From: Actinomadura chibensis NBRC 106107
GTDB lineage: Bacteria > Actinomycetota > Actinomycetes > Streptosporangiales > Streptosporangiaceae
Length of the DNA stretch: 61,642 nucleotides
Direction: 5' to 3'
Assembly: GCF_001552135.1 (NCBI RefSeq)
Contig: NZ_BCQP01000073.1
Coordinates: forward strand, 1-61,642
Positions 34,560 to 42,659 of the stretch are shown here, piece by piece (within the stretch, counting starts at the first letter, position 1; each line of letters starts with the position of its first letter). The notes under the pieces are model-generated. The model was not told the origin of the DNA. It did not search any database and worked only from the letters and a program-made list of their open reading frames with translations. Both the position numbers and the translations under genes were made by a program.

Positions 34560-36059
34560 ATGTCCGTGGCCACGGAGAACACCGAGACGTTCGGGTCGCT
34601 GAACCCGGCCACCGGCGAGGTCATCGCCGAGCACCCCGTCCATGACGCGGCCGCCGTGGCGGCGGCGGTCGAGCGCGCCCGGGAGGCGGCGGGCTGGTGG
34701 CGCGCCCTCGGGTGGAAGGAGCGCAGGCTCCGGCTGCTGAACGTCAAGGGGTCGCTGACCCGCAACCTGAGCCGGATGGCCGAGCTCGTCCACCAGGAGA
34801 CGGGCAAGCCGGTGCAGGACGCCCAGCTTGAGACGATCATGGCGATCACCCACCTGGACTGGGCCGCCCGCAACGCGCGCAAGGTCCTCGGGCCGCGCAG
34901 CGTCTACCCGGGCATCATGGCGATCAACCAGAAGTGCGTGCTGGAGTACCAGCCGGTCGGCGTCGTCGGCGTGATCGGCCCGTGGAACTACCCGGTCTTC
35001 ACGCCGATGGGGTCGATCGCCTACGCGCTCGCCGCCGGGAACACCGTCGTGTTCAAGCCGTCGGAGTTCACGCCCGGCGTCGGCGAGTACCTCGCGGAGC
35101 TGGTCGCGGCGGTCGTGCCCGAGCACCCCGTCCTGCAGACGGTCACCGGGTTCGGCGAGACCGGCGCGGCGCTCGCCGCCGCGCCCGGCCTCGGCAAGCT
35201 CGCCTTCACCGGCTCGGCCCGCACCGCGAAGCGCGTGATGGCCGCGTGCGCGGAGAACCTCACCCCGCTCGTCGCCGAGTGCGGCGGCAAGGACGCCTGC
35301 ATCGTCGACTCCGACGCCGACCTCGACGCGGCCGCCGACGCCGCGCTGTGGGGCGCCATGTCCAACGCGGGCCAGACGTGCATCGGCGTCGAGCGCATCT
35401 ACGTCGTGGACGACGCCTACGACAAGTTCCTCGGCAAGCTCACCGAGAAGGCCGCCGGGCTGCGGCCCGGCTTCGACCGCGAGGCCGCCTACGGCCCGAT
35501 CACGATGCCCGGCCAGCTCGACGTCATCGAACGCCACATCAAGGACGCCCTCGCCAAGGGCGGCAAGGCCGTCGTCGGCGGCGCGGAGTCGGTGCGCAAG
35601 CCGTACGTGGAGCCGGTCGTCCTGACGAACGTGCCGGACGACGCGTCCGCCGTGTGCGAGGAGACGTTCGGCCCGACGATCACCGTCCACCGCGTCAAGG
35701 ACCTGGACGAGGCCGTCGAGAAGGCCAACCGCACCAGCTACGGCCTCGCCGGGACGATCTTCTCCGGCGACCGCTCCCGCGCCATGGACGTCGCCCGCCG
35801 GATGCGCTCCGGCATGACGTCGATCAACGCGTTCGCCGCGTTCGCGCAGGTCGCCGCGCTGCCGTTCGGCGGGGTCGGCGAGTCCGGCTTCGGCCGCATC
35901 CACGGCGCGGACGGGCTGCGCGAGTTCACCCGGCCGAAGGCGATCACGCGGCAGCGGTTCGCGACCATGAACCTCACCTCGTTCGGCCGGAGCGAGAAGG
36001 AGATGGCCCGCGTGCTCGGCATGATCAGCATGATCCACGGCCGCCGCTACAAGCGCTGA
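34560..36059 (+). CDS. Aldehyde dehydrogenase (succinate-semialdehyde dehydrogenase-like)
   Basis: A 499-residue NAD(P)-dependent aldehyde dehydrogenase. Motifs present are GPWNYPVFTPMGSIAYALAA, the cofactor-binding FTGSARTAKRV, the general base in VAECGGKDA, the nucleophile Cys in NAGQTCIGVER, and ETFGPTITVHRV. The C-terminal tail ending in HGRRYKR resembles actinobacterial succinic-semialdehyde dehydrogenases, but specificity cannot be proved from sequence. The ATG at 34560 has GGGAGG about 7 nt upstream. The GNAT gene follows after 10 nt and is probably co-transcribed. Confidence 0.9.
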   Translation: MSVATENTETFGSLNPATGEVIAEHPVHDAAAVAAAVERAREAAGWWRALGWKERRLRLLNVKGSLTRNLSRMAELVHQETGKPVQDAQLETIMAITHLDWAARNARKVLGPRSVYPGIMAINQKCVLEYQPVGVVGVIGPWNYPVFTPMGSIAYALAAGNTVVFKPSEFTPGVGEYLAELVAAVVPEHPVLQTVTGFGETGAALAAAPGLGKLAFTGSARTAKRVMAACAENLTPLVAECGGKDACIVDSDADLDAAADAALWGAMSNAGQTCIGVERIYVVDDAYDKFLGKLTEKAAGLRPGFDREAAYGPITMPGQLDVIERHIKDALAKGGKAVVGGAESVRKPYVEPVVLTNVPDDASAVCEETFGPTITVHRVKDLDEAVEKANRTSYGLAGTIFSGDRSRAMDVARRMRSGMTSINAFAAFAQVAALPFGGVGESGFGRIHGADGLREFTRPKAITRQRFATMNLTSFGRSEKEMARVLGMISMIHGRRYKR

Positions 36060-36069
36060 CCCCGCCGCC

Positions 36070-36555
36070 ATGACCTCCGGGACGCCCGTGCGCAGCCGCC
36101 TCCAGGCGGCGCTCGGCACGCCGCCGCCGCCCGCGCCCGGCGTCCGGCCGCTCGCGGGCGGCGACCTCCCCGCGCTCGCCGCCCCGATGTGGGACGCCTA
36201 CCGCGGCACCCCCGACGAGCCCGACGTCGGCAGCCTCCTCGGCGCGGCGCGCGAGGTGCGGCTCACCCTGGACGGCGCGTACGGCACGTTCCTGCCCGCC
36301 GCGTCCTTCGTCGCCGGGGACGGCGGGCGTCCCGTCGCGGGCGCCCTCGTCACCCTCTACCGCGACGTCCCGCTCCTGGCGTTCCTGTTCGTCGCCCATT
36401 CCCACGCCGGGCACGGGCTCGGGCGGGCGCTGGTCCAGGCCGTCATGCACGCCCTCGCCGAACAGGGCCACGACACGCTCACCCTCGCGGTGACCCGCCG
36501 CAACCACCGCGCCCGCCGCCTCTACCGCGACCTCGGCTTCGTCGAGGTCCCCTGA
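36070..36555 (+). CDS. GNAT family N-acetyltransferase
   Basis: A 161-residue GNAT-fold protein. The acetyl-CoA-binding motif A is visible around LLAFLFVAHSHAGHGLGRAL, followed by LTLAVTRRNHRARRLYRDLG, typical of the last helix and strand (RNxxAxxLYxxLGF). The N-terminal third is less conserved and may bind the acceptor, which is unknown. It follows the aldehyde dehydrogenase gene by 10 nt. Confidence 0.85.
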   Translation: MTSGTPVRSRLQAALGTPPPPAPGVRPLAGGDLPALAAPMWDAYRGTPDEPDVGSLLGAAREVRLTLDGAYGTFLPAASFVAGDGGRPVAGALVTLYRDVPLLAFLFVAHSHAGHGLGRALVQAVMHALAEQGHDTLTLAVTRRNHRARRLYRDLGFVEVP

Positions 36556-36623
36556 ACGCGGGCGGGCACGGCCGCCGGATCGACGGCGGCGCGCGTACCA
36601 TGGTCATCGATCAGGGGTGGTTC

Positions 36624-37271
36624 ATGGCGGAAGACCGTGCCGTGCGCAGAGTGGTCGGCTACGCGTGGGCGCTCAGTCCGACCATCACCCTGGGGCTGGC
36701 CACGCCCGTCACGATGGGTTACGCGGCGCTACGCACGAGATCCGCGTGGGTCTGGGCGACGGTCGTCTTCTACTTCGTCCTCGTCGCGTCCATGCTCCTG
36801 CCCGTCGACGAGACCAGTTTTATGGCCGACGGCGGGTTCATCCTGGCGCTGCTCCTGTCGGGCCCGGCCGCCACGATCCAGGCGTTCGCCCTCAAGGCGC
36901 GCGTGTTCCCCGAGCCCGCCCTCCCCGGCACCCTCGAACACGCCGTCCAGGAGGCGGAGCGCCGCCGCCGGCTGCGCGCCCGCGCGGTCGAGATCGCCCG
37001 CGCGACTCCCGAGCTGGCGGTGGAGCTCGGGATCGGCCGGCCCGACCTGGAACGGTCCTTCGACGACGGCGGCGTGGTCGACGTCAACCACGCACCCGCG
37101 CCCGCGCTCAGGACCGTCCCCGGTCTGACGCAGGAGCACGTCAGGCGCATCGTGCGGCTCCGGCGGGAGACGGGCGGCTTCACCTCGGCCGAGGAGCTCG
37201 CGATGCTCGCCGACCTGCCCCCGCACCTCACCCCCGTCCTCAAGAAGCACGCGGTGTTCCTCCCGGACTGA
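36624..37271 (+). CDS. Membrane protein with C-terminal helix-hairpin-helix (ComEA-like) domain
   Basis: A 215-residue protein with three hydrophobic segments in the first 95 residues (for example ITLGLATPVTMGYAAL and TVVFYFVLVASMLLPV). A charged helix follows, and residues about 150-215 form a ComEA/PsbU-type helix-hairpin-helix domain (VVDVNHAPAPALRTVPGL, VRRIVRLRRETGGF). Unlike ComEA, the DNA-binding-like domain here would probably face the cytoplasm, so a DNA-uptake role is not claimed. ATG at 36624 has AGGGGTGG upstream; an ATG at 36600 is also in frame. Confidence 0.75.
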   Translation: MAEDRAVRRVVGYAWALSPTITLGLATPVTMGYAALRTRSAWVWATVVFYFVLVASMLLPVDETSFMADGGFILALLLSGPAATIQAFALKARVFPEPALPGTLEHAVQEAERRRRLRARAVEIARATPELAVELGIGRPDLERSFDDGGVVDVNHAPAPALRTVPGLTQEHVRRIVRLRRETGGFTSAEELAMLADLPPHLTPVLKKHAVFLPD

Positions 37272-37290
37272 GGACGGCGCCCGCCCCGCC

Positions 37291-37365
37291 CGCCTAGGAC
37301 GCGGGCCGGTCCGCCTAGGACGCCACGCCTCCGTCTAAGGCGGGCTAAGGCGCTGAGATAAGGCG
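37291..37365 (+). repeat. Iterated short motif array upstream of the second conserved element
   Basis: CGCCTAGGACG occurs at 37291-37301 and 37312-37322, then CTAAGGCG at 37335-37342 and 37345-37352, and ATAAGGCG at 37358-37365, running into the 41-bp element. CTAAGGCG is the reverse complement of CGCCTTAG, so direct and inverted forms of one motif recur every 10-23 bp. Confidence 0.6.
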
Positions 37366-37399
37366 TCGTCCCGATGTGGGGGGCGGGGCCTTAGGACGA
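37359..37399 (+). promoter_or_regulatory. Conserved 41-bp upstream element, copy 2
   Basis: It runs from TAAGGCGTCGTCCC to CCTTAGGACGA and matches the minus-strand copy at 31720-31760 at 37 of 41 positions, with a run of GATGTGGGGG conserved in the middle. The terminal TAAGGC and GCCTTA can pair. ATGTCGGGCCA follows after 9 nt in both copies. It lies 50 nt before the tiny gene at 37450. Confidence 0.7.
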
Positions 37400-37449
37400 A
37401 CCTTGTACATGTCGGGCCACGAGGGCCCGGCGGCGACGAGGAGAAGCAG

Positions 37450-37560
37450 ATGATCCGCCCGGAGTTCAGCAACGTCATCATCAAGGACCGAGTACAGGTG
37501 CTGCGGAAGGAGGCGAAGCAGGCGCGCCGCGTCCGCATCGCGAAGGCGCTGAAGCGGTGA
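37450..37560 (+). CDS. Small basic helical protein 2 (paralogue of the one at 31472)
   Basis: A 36-residue protein, MIRPEFSNVIIKDRV at the N-terminus followed by a Lys/Arg-rich helix, LRKEAKQARRVRIAKALKR. GAGGAG lies about 8 nt before the ATG. It shares the R..xLR.EA..AR..R.A pattern and the upstream element with the tiny gene at 31472. A 14-codon frame starting in the conserved ATGTCGGGCC (37409) ends in TGA overlapping this ATG, so translation may be coupled. A strong hairpin follows. The function is unknown. Confidence 0.6.
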   Translation: MIRPEFSNVIIKDRVQVLRKEAKQARRVRIAKALKR

Positions 37561-37584
37561 CCCCGCCGCCCTGTGCCGACCAGG

Positions 37585-37610
37585 CGCCCCCGTCCTCCAG
37601 GACGGGGGCG
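37585..37610. terminator. Terminator hairpin between tiny gene 2 and the GMC oxidoreductase gene
   Basis: CGCCCCCGTCCT (37585-37596) and AGGACGGGGGCG (37599-37610) are perfect inverted complements, giving a stem of at least 10 bp. It lies between convergent genes and can serve both directions. Confidence 0.8.
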
Positions 37611-37630
37611 TCACTCGTTTCCGGGGACGT

Positions 37631-39223
37631 TCACCTGTCCGCGTTGGCGGGCTTCAGCGGGGCGCGGCCGCGGATCAGGTCGGCGGCGCGCTCGGCGATC
37701 GCGATCGTCGGCGCGTTGGTGTTGCCGCGCGGGACGGACGGCATGACCGACGCGTCCACCACCCGCAGCCCCTCGACGCCGCGGACGCGCAGCTCCGGGT
37801 CGCAGACGGCGCCGTCCCCGCCCATCGCGCAGGTGCTCGTCGGGTGGAACAGCGTGGCGCACTCGCGGCGGACGTAGGCGACCAGCGCCTCGTCGTCGTC
37901 GACCTGCTCCCCCGGCGCCCACTCGCCGCCGGTCAGCGCGGCCAGCGGGCCGGTCGCGGCGATCTCCCTGGCCTGCCGGACCCCGGCGACGAGGATGTCC
38001 AGGTCGGCCTTGTCGGCGAGGTAGGCCGGGTCGATCAGCGGCTTGGCGTACGGGCTGGCCGAGCGCAGCGTGAGCGCGCCCCGGCTGGCGACCGCGACCG
38101 CCGTGACCAGGACCGACAGCACCCGCTCGGACGACTCGGTGAGCCCCTGGTCGACGAACGGCGTCGGCAGCACGTGGTACTGGAGGTCGGGCGCGGGGAG
38201 GCCCTCGACCGTCCGGACGAACCCGCCCGCCTCGGCGACGTTGGACGCGTAGGGCCCGCGTCCGAGCGCCTGGTACAGCGCGAACGTCCGCGCGTTGGCC
38301 AGCTCCCAGAGGGCCTTGCTGCGGGGCGTGGCGAACATGACGTTCACGAACGGGTGGTCCTGGAGCCCCTGCCCGACCGGGGAGTCGACGACGACCTCGA
38401 TGCCGAGCGAGCGCAGGTGGTCGGCGGGGCCGACGCCGGAGAGCATGAGGAGCTGCGGGCTGTTCACCGCGCCGCCGGACAGGATCACCTCGGTGCCCGC
38501 GCGGGCCGACATCGTCTCGCCGCGCGCCTCGTACCGGACGCCGACCGCGCGGCCGCCCTCGATCACGACGCGGGTGGCGAGCGCGTCGGTGACGACGGTG
38601 AGGTTCGGCCGGTGCTCGATCGGGTGCAGGTACCCGGCGGCGGTCGACCAGCGCCGCCCCCGCCGGTGGGTGACCTGGTAGAAGCCGACGCCGTCCTGCT
38701 CGGCGCCGTTGAAGTCGGAGTTCGCGGCGAGGCCGTACGCCTTCGCCGACCGCACCCACGCGCGGGTCAGCGGGTGCCGGTAGCGCGGGTCCTCGACGCG
38801 GAGCGGGCCGCCGACGCCGTGGTAGGGGATGTCGCCGCGCTGCTGGTCCTCGGCGCGGCGGAAGTAGGGCAGCAGGTCCTCATAGCCCCAGCCCGCGCAG
38901 CCGTGCGAGTCGCGCCAGGTGTCGTAGTCGTACCGGGCGCCCCGGATGTAGATCATCGCGTTGGTGGACGAGCTGCCGCCGAGCGTCCGCCCGCGCGGCC
39001 AGTACACGCTGCGCCCGGCGGCGTGCTCCTGCGGGACGGTCGCGTAGTCCCAGTCGTACGGGCCCTTGATCAGCGCGGCCACCGCCGCCGGGATGTGGAT
39101 CTCGGGGGCGTCGTCCGGCGGGCCCGCCTCCAGCAGCAGGACCTTCGCGGACGGGTCCTCGGTCAGCCGGGCGGCGAGGACGCAGCCCGCGCTGCCCGCT
39201 CCCACGATGATGTAGTCGTACAC
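37631..39223 (-). CDS. GMC family oxidoreductase (choline dehydrogenase-like)
   Basis: A 530-residue FAD enzyme. The dinucleotide-binding motif VGAGSAGCVLAARL is at the N-terminus. GMC signatures include WPRGRTLGGSSSTNAM and SGGAVNSPQLLMLSGVGP, and the active-site His and Asn lie in TLFHPTSTCAMG and RGNTNAPTIAIAER. It should oxidise a primary alcohol such as choline or another aliphatic alcohol. No betaine aldehyde dehydrogenase is next to it, so choline specificity is not supported by context. The start is GTG at 39223, preceded by GGAGGG. Confidence 0.92.
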   Translation of the reverse strand: MYDYIIVGAGSAGCVLAARLTEDPSAKVLLLEAGPPDDAPEIHIPAAVAALIKGPYDWDYATVPQEHAAGRSVYWPRGRTLGGSSSTNAMIYIRGARYDYDTWRDSHGCAGWGYEDLLPYFRRAEDQQRGDIPYHGVGGPLRVEDPRYRHPLTRAWVRSAKAYGLAANSDFNGAEQDGVGFYQVTHRRGRRWSTAAGYLHPIEHRPNLTVVTDALATRVVIEGGRAVGVRYEARGETMSARAGTEVILSGGAVNSPQLLMLSGVGPADHLRSLGIEVVVDSPVGQGLQDHPFVNVMFATPRSKALWELANARTFALYQALGRGPYASNVAEAGGFVRTVEGLPAPDLQYHVLPTPFVDQGLTESSERVLSVLVTAVAVASRGALTLRSASPYAKPLIDPAYLADKADLDILVAGVRQAREIAATGPLAALTGGEWAPGEQVDDDEALVAYVRRECATLFHPTSTCAMGGDGAVCDPELRVRGVEGLRVVDASVMPSVPRGNTNAPTIAIAERAADLIRGRAPLKPANADR

Positions 39224-39293
39224 GGCGCCCTCCGGGAGTATTTCCGGAAACCCTACCGAACGGGCTTCAGCGCCCGGCGCTAGTGTGATCGCC

Positions 39294-39920
39294 ATGGCGA
39301 AGAACAGGGACACCCCCGTCGTGCTCTCGCAGATCTACACCCGGACCGGCGACGACGGCACCACCGCGCTCGGCGACGCGTCCCGGACCCGCAAGACCGA
39401 TCCGCGGCTCGCCGCCTACGCCGACGTCGAGGAGGCCAACGCCGCGATCGGCGCGGCGATCGCCCTCGGCGCGCTCCCGGCGGACGTCGCGGCGGTGCTG
39501 GCGCGCGTCCAGAACGACCTCTTCGACGTGGGCGCCGACCTGTGCGCCCCGGTCGTCCCCGATCCGCAGTACCCGCCGCTGCGGGTCGAGCCGTCCTACG
39601 TCGAGCGGCTGGAGGCGGCGTGCGACGAGCACAACGCGGCGCTGCCGACGCTGCGCAGCTTCATCCTCCCCGGCGGGACGCCCGGCGCCGCGCTGCTGCA
39701 CGTCGCCCGGACGGTCTGCCGCCGCGCCGAACGCTCCGCCTGGGCGGCGATCGAGGCGCACGGCGCCGCCGCCGCGGACGACCCGGACGCCCCCGCCGGC
39801 GGTATGAACCCGCTCACCGCCCGCTACCTCAACCGCCTGTCCGACCTGCTGTTCATCCTGTGCCGGGTGGCGAACGCCGAGCACGGCGACGTCCTGTGGA
39901 AGCCCGGCGGCGAACGCTGA
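39294..39920 (+). CDS. Cob(I)yrinic acid a,c-diamide adenosyltransferase, PduO type
   Basis: A 208-residue four-helix-bundle enzyme that adenosylates cob(I)alamin to coenzyme B12. Motifs include IYTRTGDDGTTAL at the N-terminus, the ATP-binding region with RTVCRRAER and a C-terminal RLSDLLFILCRVAN. The location next to the ATP synthase cluster is the usual actinobacterial one. The methylmalonyl-CoA epimerase in this window belongs to the same B12-dependent pathway. ATG at 39294 lies 7 nt after a TAGTGT -10-like hexamer and has no Shine-Dalgarno, so it may be leaderless. Confidence 0.92.
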   Translation: MAKNRDTPVVLSQIYTRTGDDGTTALGDASRTRKTDPRLAAYADVEEANAAIGAAIALGALPADVAAVLARVQNDLFDVGADLCAPVVPDPQYPPLRVEPSYVERLEAACDEHNAALPTLRSFILPGGTPGAALLHVARTVCRRAERSAWAAIEAHGAAAADDPDAPAGGMNPLTARYLNRLSDLLFILCRVANAEHGDVLWKPGGER

Positions 39921-40050
39921 CGCCGCGCTGCCGCCCCGGGGGTGGGGTTAGCCCTACCCCCGGATGACCGGTTCGCCTCCTGGTGACGGCATCCCCCCGC
40001 GGTGCAGGCTGGTTCCCTGAGGGCGCACTGCTACAACGGGGAGTGACCAC

Positions 40051-40986
40051 GTGAGGACCCTGACGTTCACCGCCGTGCTGACGGCGGCCGCGGCGGCGCT
40101 GGTCGGCTGCGGCAACCTCAGCTACGGCGCGCACCAGGAGGACCGCACCTACAGCGCGCCCGCCGGCGTCACCGCCCTGAAGATCCGGTCGAACGGCAGC
40201 CGGGTGGAGATCACCGGATCCGACTCGCCGGGGATCAAGGTGCGGGAGCGGCTGACCTGGTCGAACGACAAGAACAAGCCGGAGCCGCGCCATGTGACGG
40301 AGGGCGGGACGCTGGCGCTGACGTCCAAGTGCGCGAAGGTCGTCGTCGGGCTCAGCGGCACCGGCTGCGGCGTCTCCTACCGGATCCAGGTGCCGCGCGG
40401 AACGCCCGTGGAGGTCGACAACGACGACGGCAGGATCGTCGCGTCCGGCCTCGGCGGGACGGTCAAGCTGCACACCGACAACGGCGCGCTCAAGGTCACC
40501 GACCTGCGCGCGACGTCGGTGAACCTCAGCTCCGACGACGGCTCCATCGAGGTCTCCGGCCGCACCGGGACCGCCGACCTGCAGAGCGACAACGGCCGCA
40601 TCACCGCGACCGGCCTCATCGCCGACACGCTGACCGCGCGGACCAGCGACGGGCGCATCAGCATCGCCGGGCGGGTGACCGTCGCCGACGTCCGCACCTC
40701 CAACGGCGGCATCGACGCGCGCGGCCTCACCACCGACCGGATCACCGCCCGGACCAGCGACGGGCCGATCGACCTGCGGTTCGCCGCCGCGCCCACGGAC
40801 GTCCGCGCGACCAGCGGGAACGGGCCGGTGCGCGTCCGGGTGCCGCGCGGCGAGGGCTATGCGATCACGCTGACCAGCGGCAACGGGCCCGAGCGGATCG
40901 ACCCGGCCGTCCACCAGGACTCGCGGTCCACGCGCACCATCCAGCTGCGCAGCGGCGACGGCGCGCTGACCGTCGCGCCCGCCTAG
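40051..40986 (+). CDS. DUF4097-type beta-helix lipoprotein
   Basis: A 311-residue predicted lipoprotein: GTG start, hydrophobic signal, and lipobox LVGC with Cys at residue 20. The mature part is a repetitive right-handed beta-helix of the DUF4097 type, with recurring D(N/D)GxI/L units such as DNDDGRIVASGL, TDNGALKVTDL, SDDGSIEVSG and TSDGRISIAG. Function is unknown; such proteins may act as surface adhesins or polymer scaffolds. The stop TAG overlaps the stop of the convergent M28 peptidase in one CTAG tetramer. Confidence 0.85.
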   Translation: MRTLTFTAVLTAAAAALVGCGNLSYGAHQEDRTYSAPAGVTALKIRSNGSRVEITGSDSPGIKVRERLTWSNDKNKPEPRHVTEGGTLALTSKCAKVVVGLSGTGCGVSYRIQVPRGTPVEVDNDDGRIVASGLGGTVKLHTDNGALKVTDLRATSVNLSSDDGSIEVSGRTGTADLQSDNGRITATGLIADTLTARTSDGRISIAGRVTVADVRTSNGGIDARGLTTDRITARTSDGPIDLRFAAAPTDVRATSGNGPVRVRVPRGEGYAITLTSGNGPERIDPAVHQDSRSTRTIQLRSGDGALTVAPA

Positions 40987-42506
40987 CGGACCAGGTAGGG
41001 GCCGCGCCGCTCCAGGCCGGACGACGGCGTGCGGGCGGCGCCCAGCCGGGCGCCGCCGTTGACGGCGACGGTCGTGCGGGCCAGGTGCTGGGTGACGTAC
41101 GCGACGCCGTCCAGGGCCGTGTCGAACAGCTTGGAGTCGACGTTCCGCAGCCGGTCGCACTTGGCGTGGTAGCACGGGTCGTAGGCCCGGCCCGCCCGGC
41201 CGCCGAACGCCTTCGCCTCCGCCGCCGTCTTCACCCCGTCCGCGCCGGTGTCGATGCCGCCGGACGGGATGCCGTGCTCGATGAACGGGCCGTAGTCGGA
41301 CCGTCCGTTGAACTCGCTCTCGGCGGTCGGGAGGCGGCGCCCGGCGAAGTACTGCCGGAACATCCGCTCGATGGCGCCCGACCCGGCGGGCGCGCGGCCG
41401 CCGGTGCGCGTCGAGCCGTCCCCGTCGTACACGCCGCGCACCCCGTTCGGCGAGCCGAGCATGTCGAAGTTCAGATTCAGCGCGATGTGGCGGCGGCGGG
41501 ACGCCGGCAGCGACGCCACGTAGTGGGTCGAGCCGCGCAGGCCCTCCTCCTCGGCGCCCCAGAACGCGAACCTGACCCGGTTGCGCAGGCCGCTCTCGCC
41601 CAGCTTCTCGATCTTGGCGGCGACGGCGAGCAGCGCCGCCGCGCCGGTGCCGTTGTCGTTGATCCCCGGCCCGGCCGGGACGCTGTCGAGGTGCGCGCCG
41701 AGCAGCACCACGTTGTCCTGGCGGCCCTGCTCGGTGTCGGCGATCACGTTCGACGTCGTCCGCCTGCCCTGGACGGCGTCGGTCCGCACGCGCAGCCTCA
41801 GCCCGCCGCGCGCCGCCGCCCGCGCCAGCGCGACGCCGACCGCGTGGCTCGGGCCGACCACCGGGATCGCCGCCGGCCGGTTCACCGTCCCCCGCACCGG
41901 CCCCCGCTCGCCCGGCCCGTTGAACACCACGACGGCGGACGCGCCCGCCGCCCGCGCCCGGTCCGCCTTCGTCTCGAACGTGCACGTCCCGCGCTGGACG
42001 AGCGCGATCGACCCCTTGCGGAAGCCCCGGAAGTCGTCCTGCTCGCAGCCGCTCGTCCCCTCCCCGCGCGCCGGGAGGTCGACGGCCGCCACCGGCGCGG
42101 TCACGTCCCCGGCGCCCGAGTACGCGAGCGTCACGAAGTCGTCGCCCACCCGGTAGGACGCCCTGGACGGCGCCGTCCGCGCCAGCACCGGGTCCGACCG
42201 CTCCGCCCAGTACGGGTAGGAGAACCTCTGGATCGTCGGCGTCAGGCCCGCCTTGCGGAGCCGTCCGGCCACGTAGTTCACCGACACGTCGTAGCCGGGG
42301 GTCCCGGCCGCGCGGTTCCCGCCGTTGTAGTCGGCGATCTCCTGGAACGCGCGCAGGTGCACCTCGGCGTCCTTGACCGTGACCAGCGCCGCGAGGTCGG
42401 GACGCGCCGGCGCGGCGCCGGACGCGGGCGACGCCGCCGGGACGAGGGCGGCGGGCAGAACGGCGGCGGGCAACGCCACGACGGCGCCGGTGAGCAGCTT
42501 GCGCAC
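40983..42506 (-). CDS. Secreted M28 family zinc aminopeptidase with PA domain
   Basis: A 507-residue exported peptidase. The N-terminus is a Sec signal (KLLTGAVVALPAAVLPAAL) ending around ASG-A. A protease-associated insert follows (KGSIALVQRGTCTFETKADR). The M28 domain has GAHLDSVPAGPGINDNGTG, with the first His/Asp zinc ligands, AFWGAEEEGLRGS with the catalytic Glu, and SDYGPFIEHGIPSGG. It resembles Streptomyces griseus-type aminopeptidase. The start is GTG at 42506, five nt after AGGAG. Confidence 0.9.
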   Translation of the reverse strand: MRKLLTGAVVALPAAVLPAALVPAASPASGAAPARPDLAALVTVKDAEVHLRAFQEIADYNGGNRAAGTPGYDVSVNYVAGRLRKAGLTPTIQRFSYPYWAERSDPVLARTAPSRASYRVGDDFVTLAYSGAGDVTAPVAAVDLPARGEGTSGCEQDDFRGFRKGSIALVQRGTCTFETKADRARAAGASAVVVFNGPGERGPVRGTVNRPAAIPVVGPSHAVGVALARAAARGGLRLRVRTDAVQGRRTTSNVIADTEQGRQDNVVLLGAHLDSVPAGPGINDNGTGAAALLAVAAKIEKLGESGLRNRVRFAFWGAEEEGLRGSTHYVASLPASRRRHIALNLNFDMLGSPNGVRGVYDGDGSTRTGGRAPAGSGAIERMFRQYFAGRRLPTAESEFNGRSDYGPFIEHGIPSGGIDTGADGVKTAAEAKAFGGRAGRAYDPCYHAKCDRLRNVDSKLFDTALDGVAYVTQHLARTTVAVNGGARLGAARTPSSGLERRGPYLVR

Positions 42507-42659
42507 ATGCACTCCTGCGGTCGGAGACGGAGCTGGGCAGCAGCGATCCTGCTGGTCAGGGCCCATCTCCTCAAGCGGCGGCACGGCGTCCACGCCGTTT
42601 CGATACCGCCGCCTTACCGCTTCCTGACGCGGCCGCCCGCCCGCGTCTCCCGGCCCGCG

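Noticed and set aside
37291..37399. Repeated short motifs considered as a CRISPR array
   Set aside because: The units are only 8-11 bp, occur in both orientations, and are spaced 10-30 bp apart without equal repeats and spacers; no cas gene is present.
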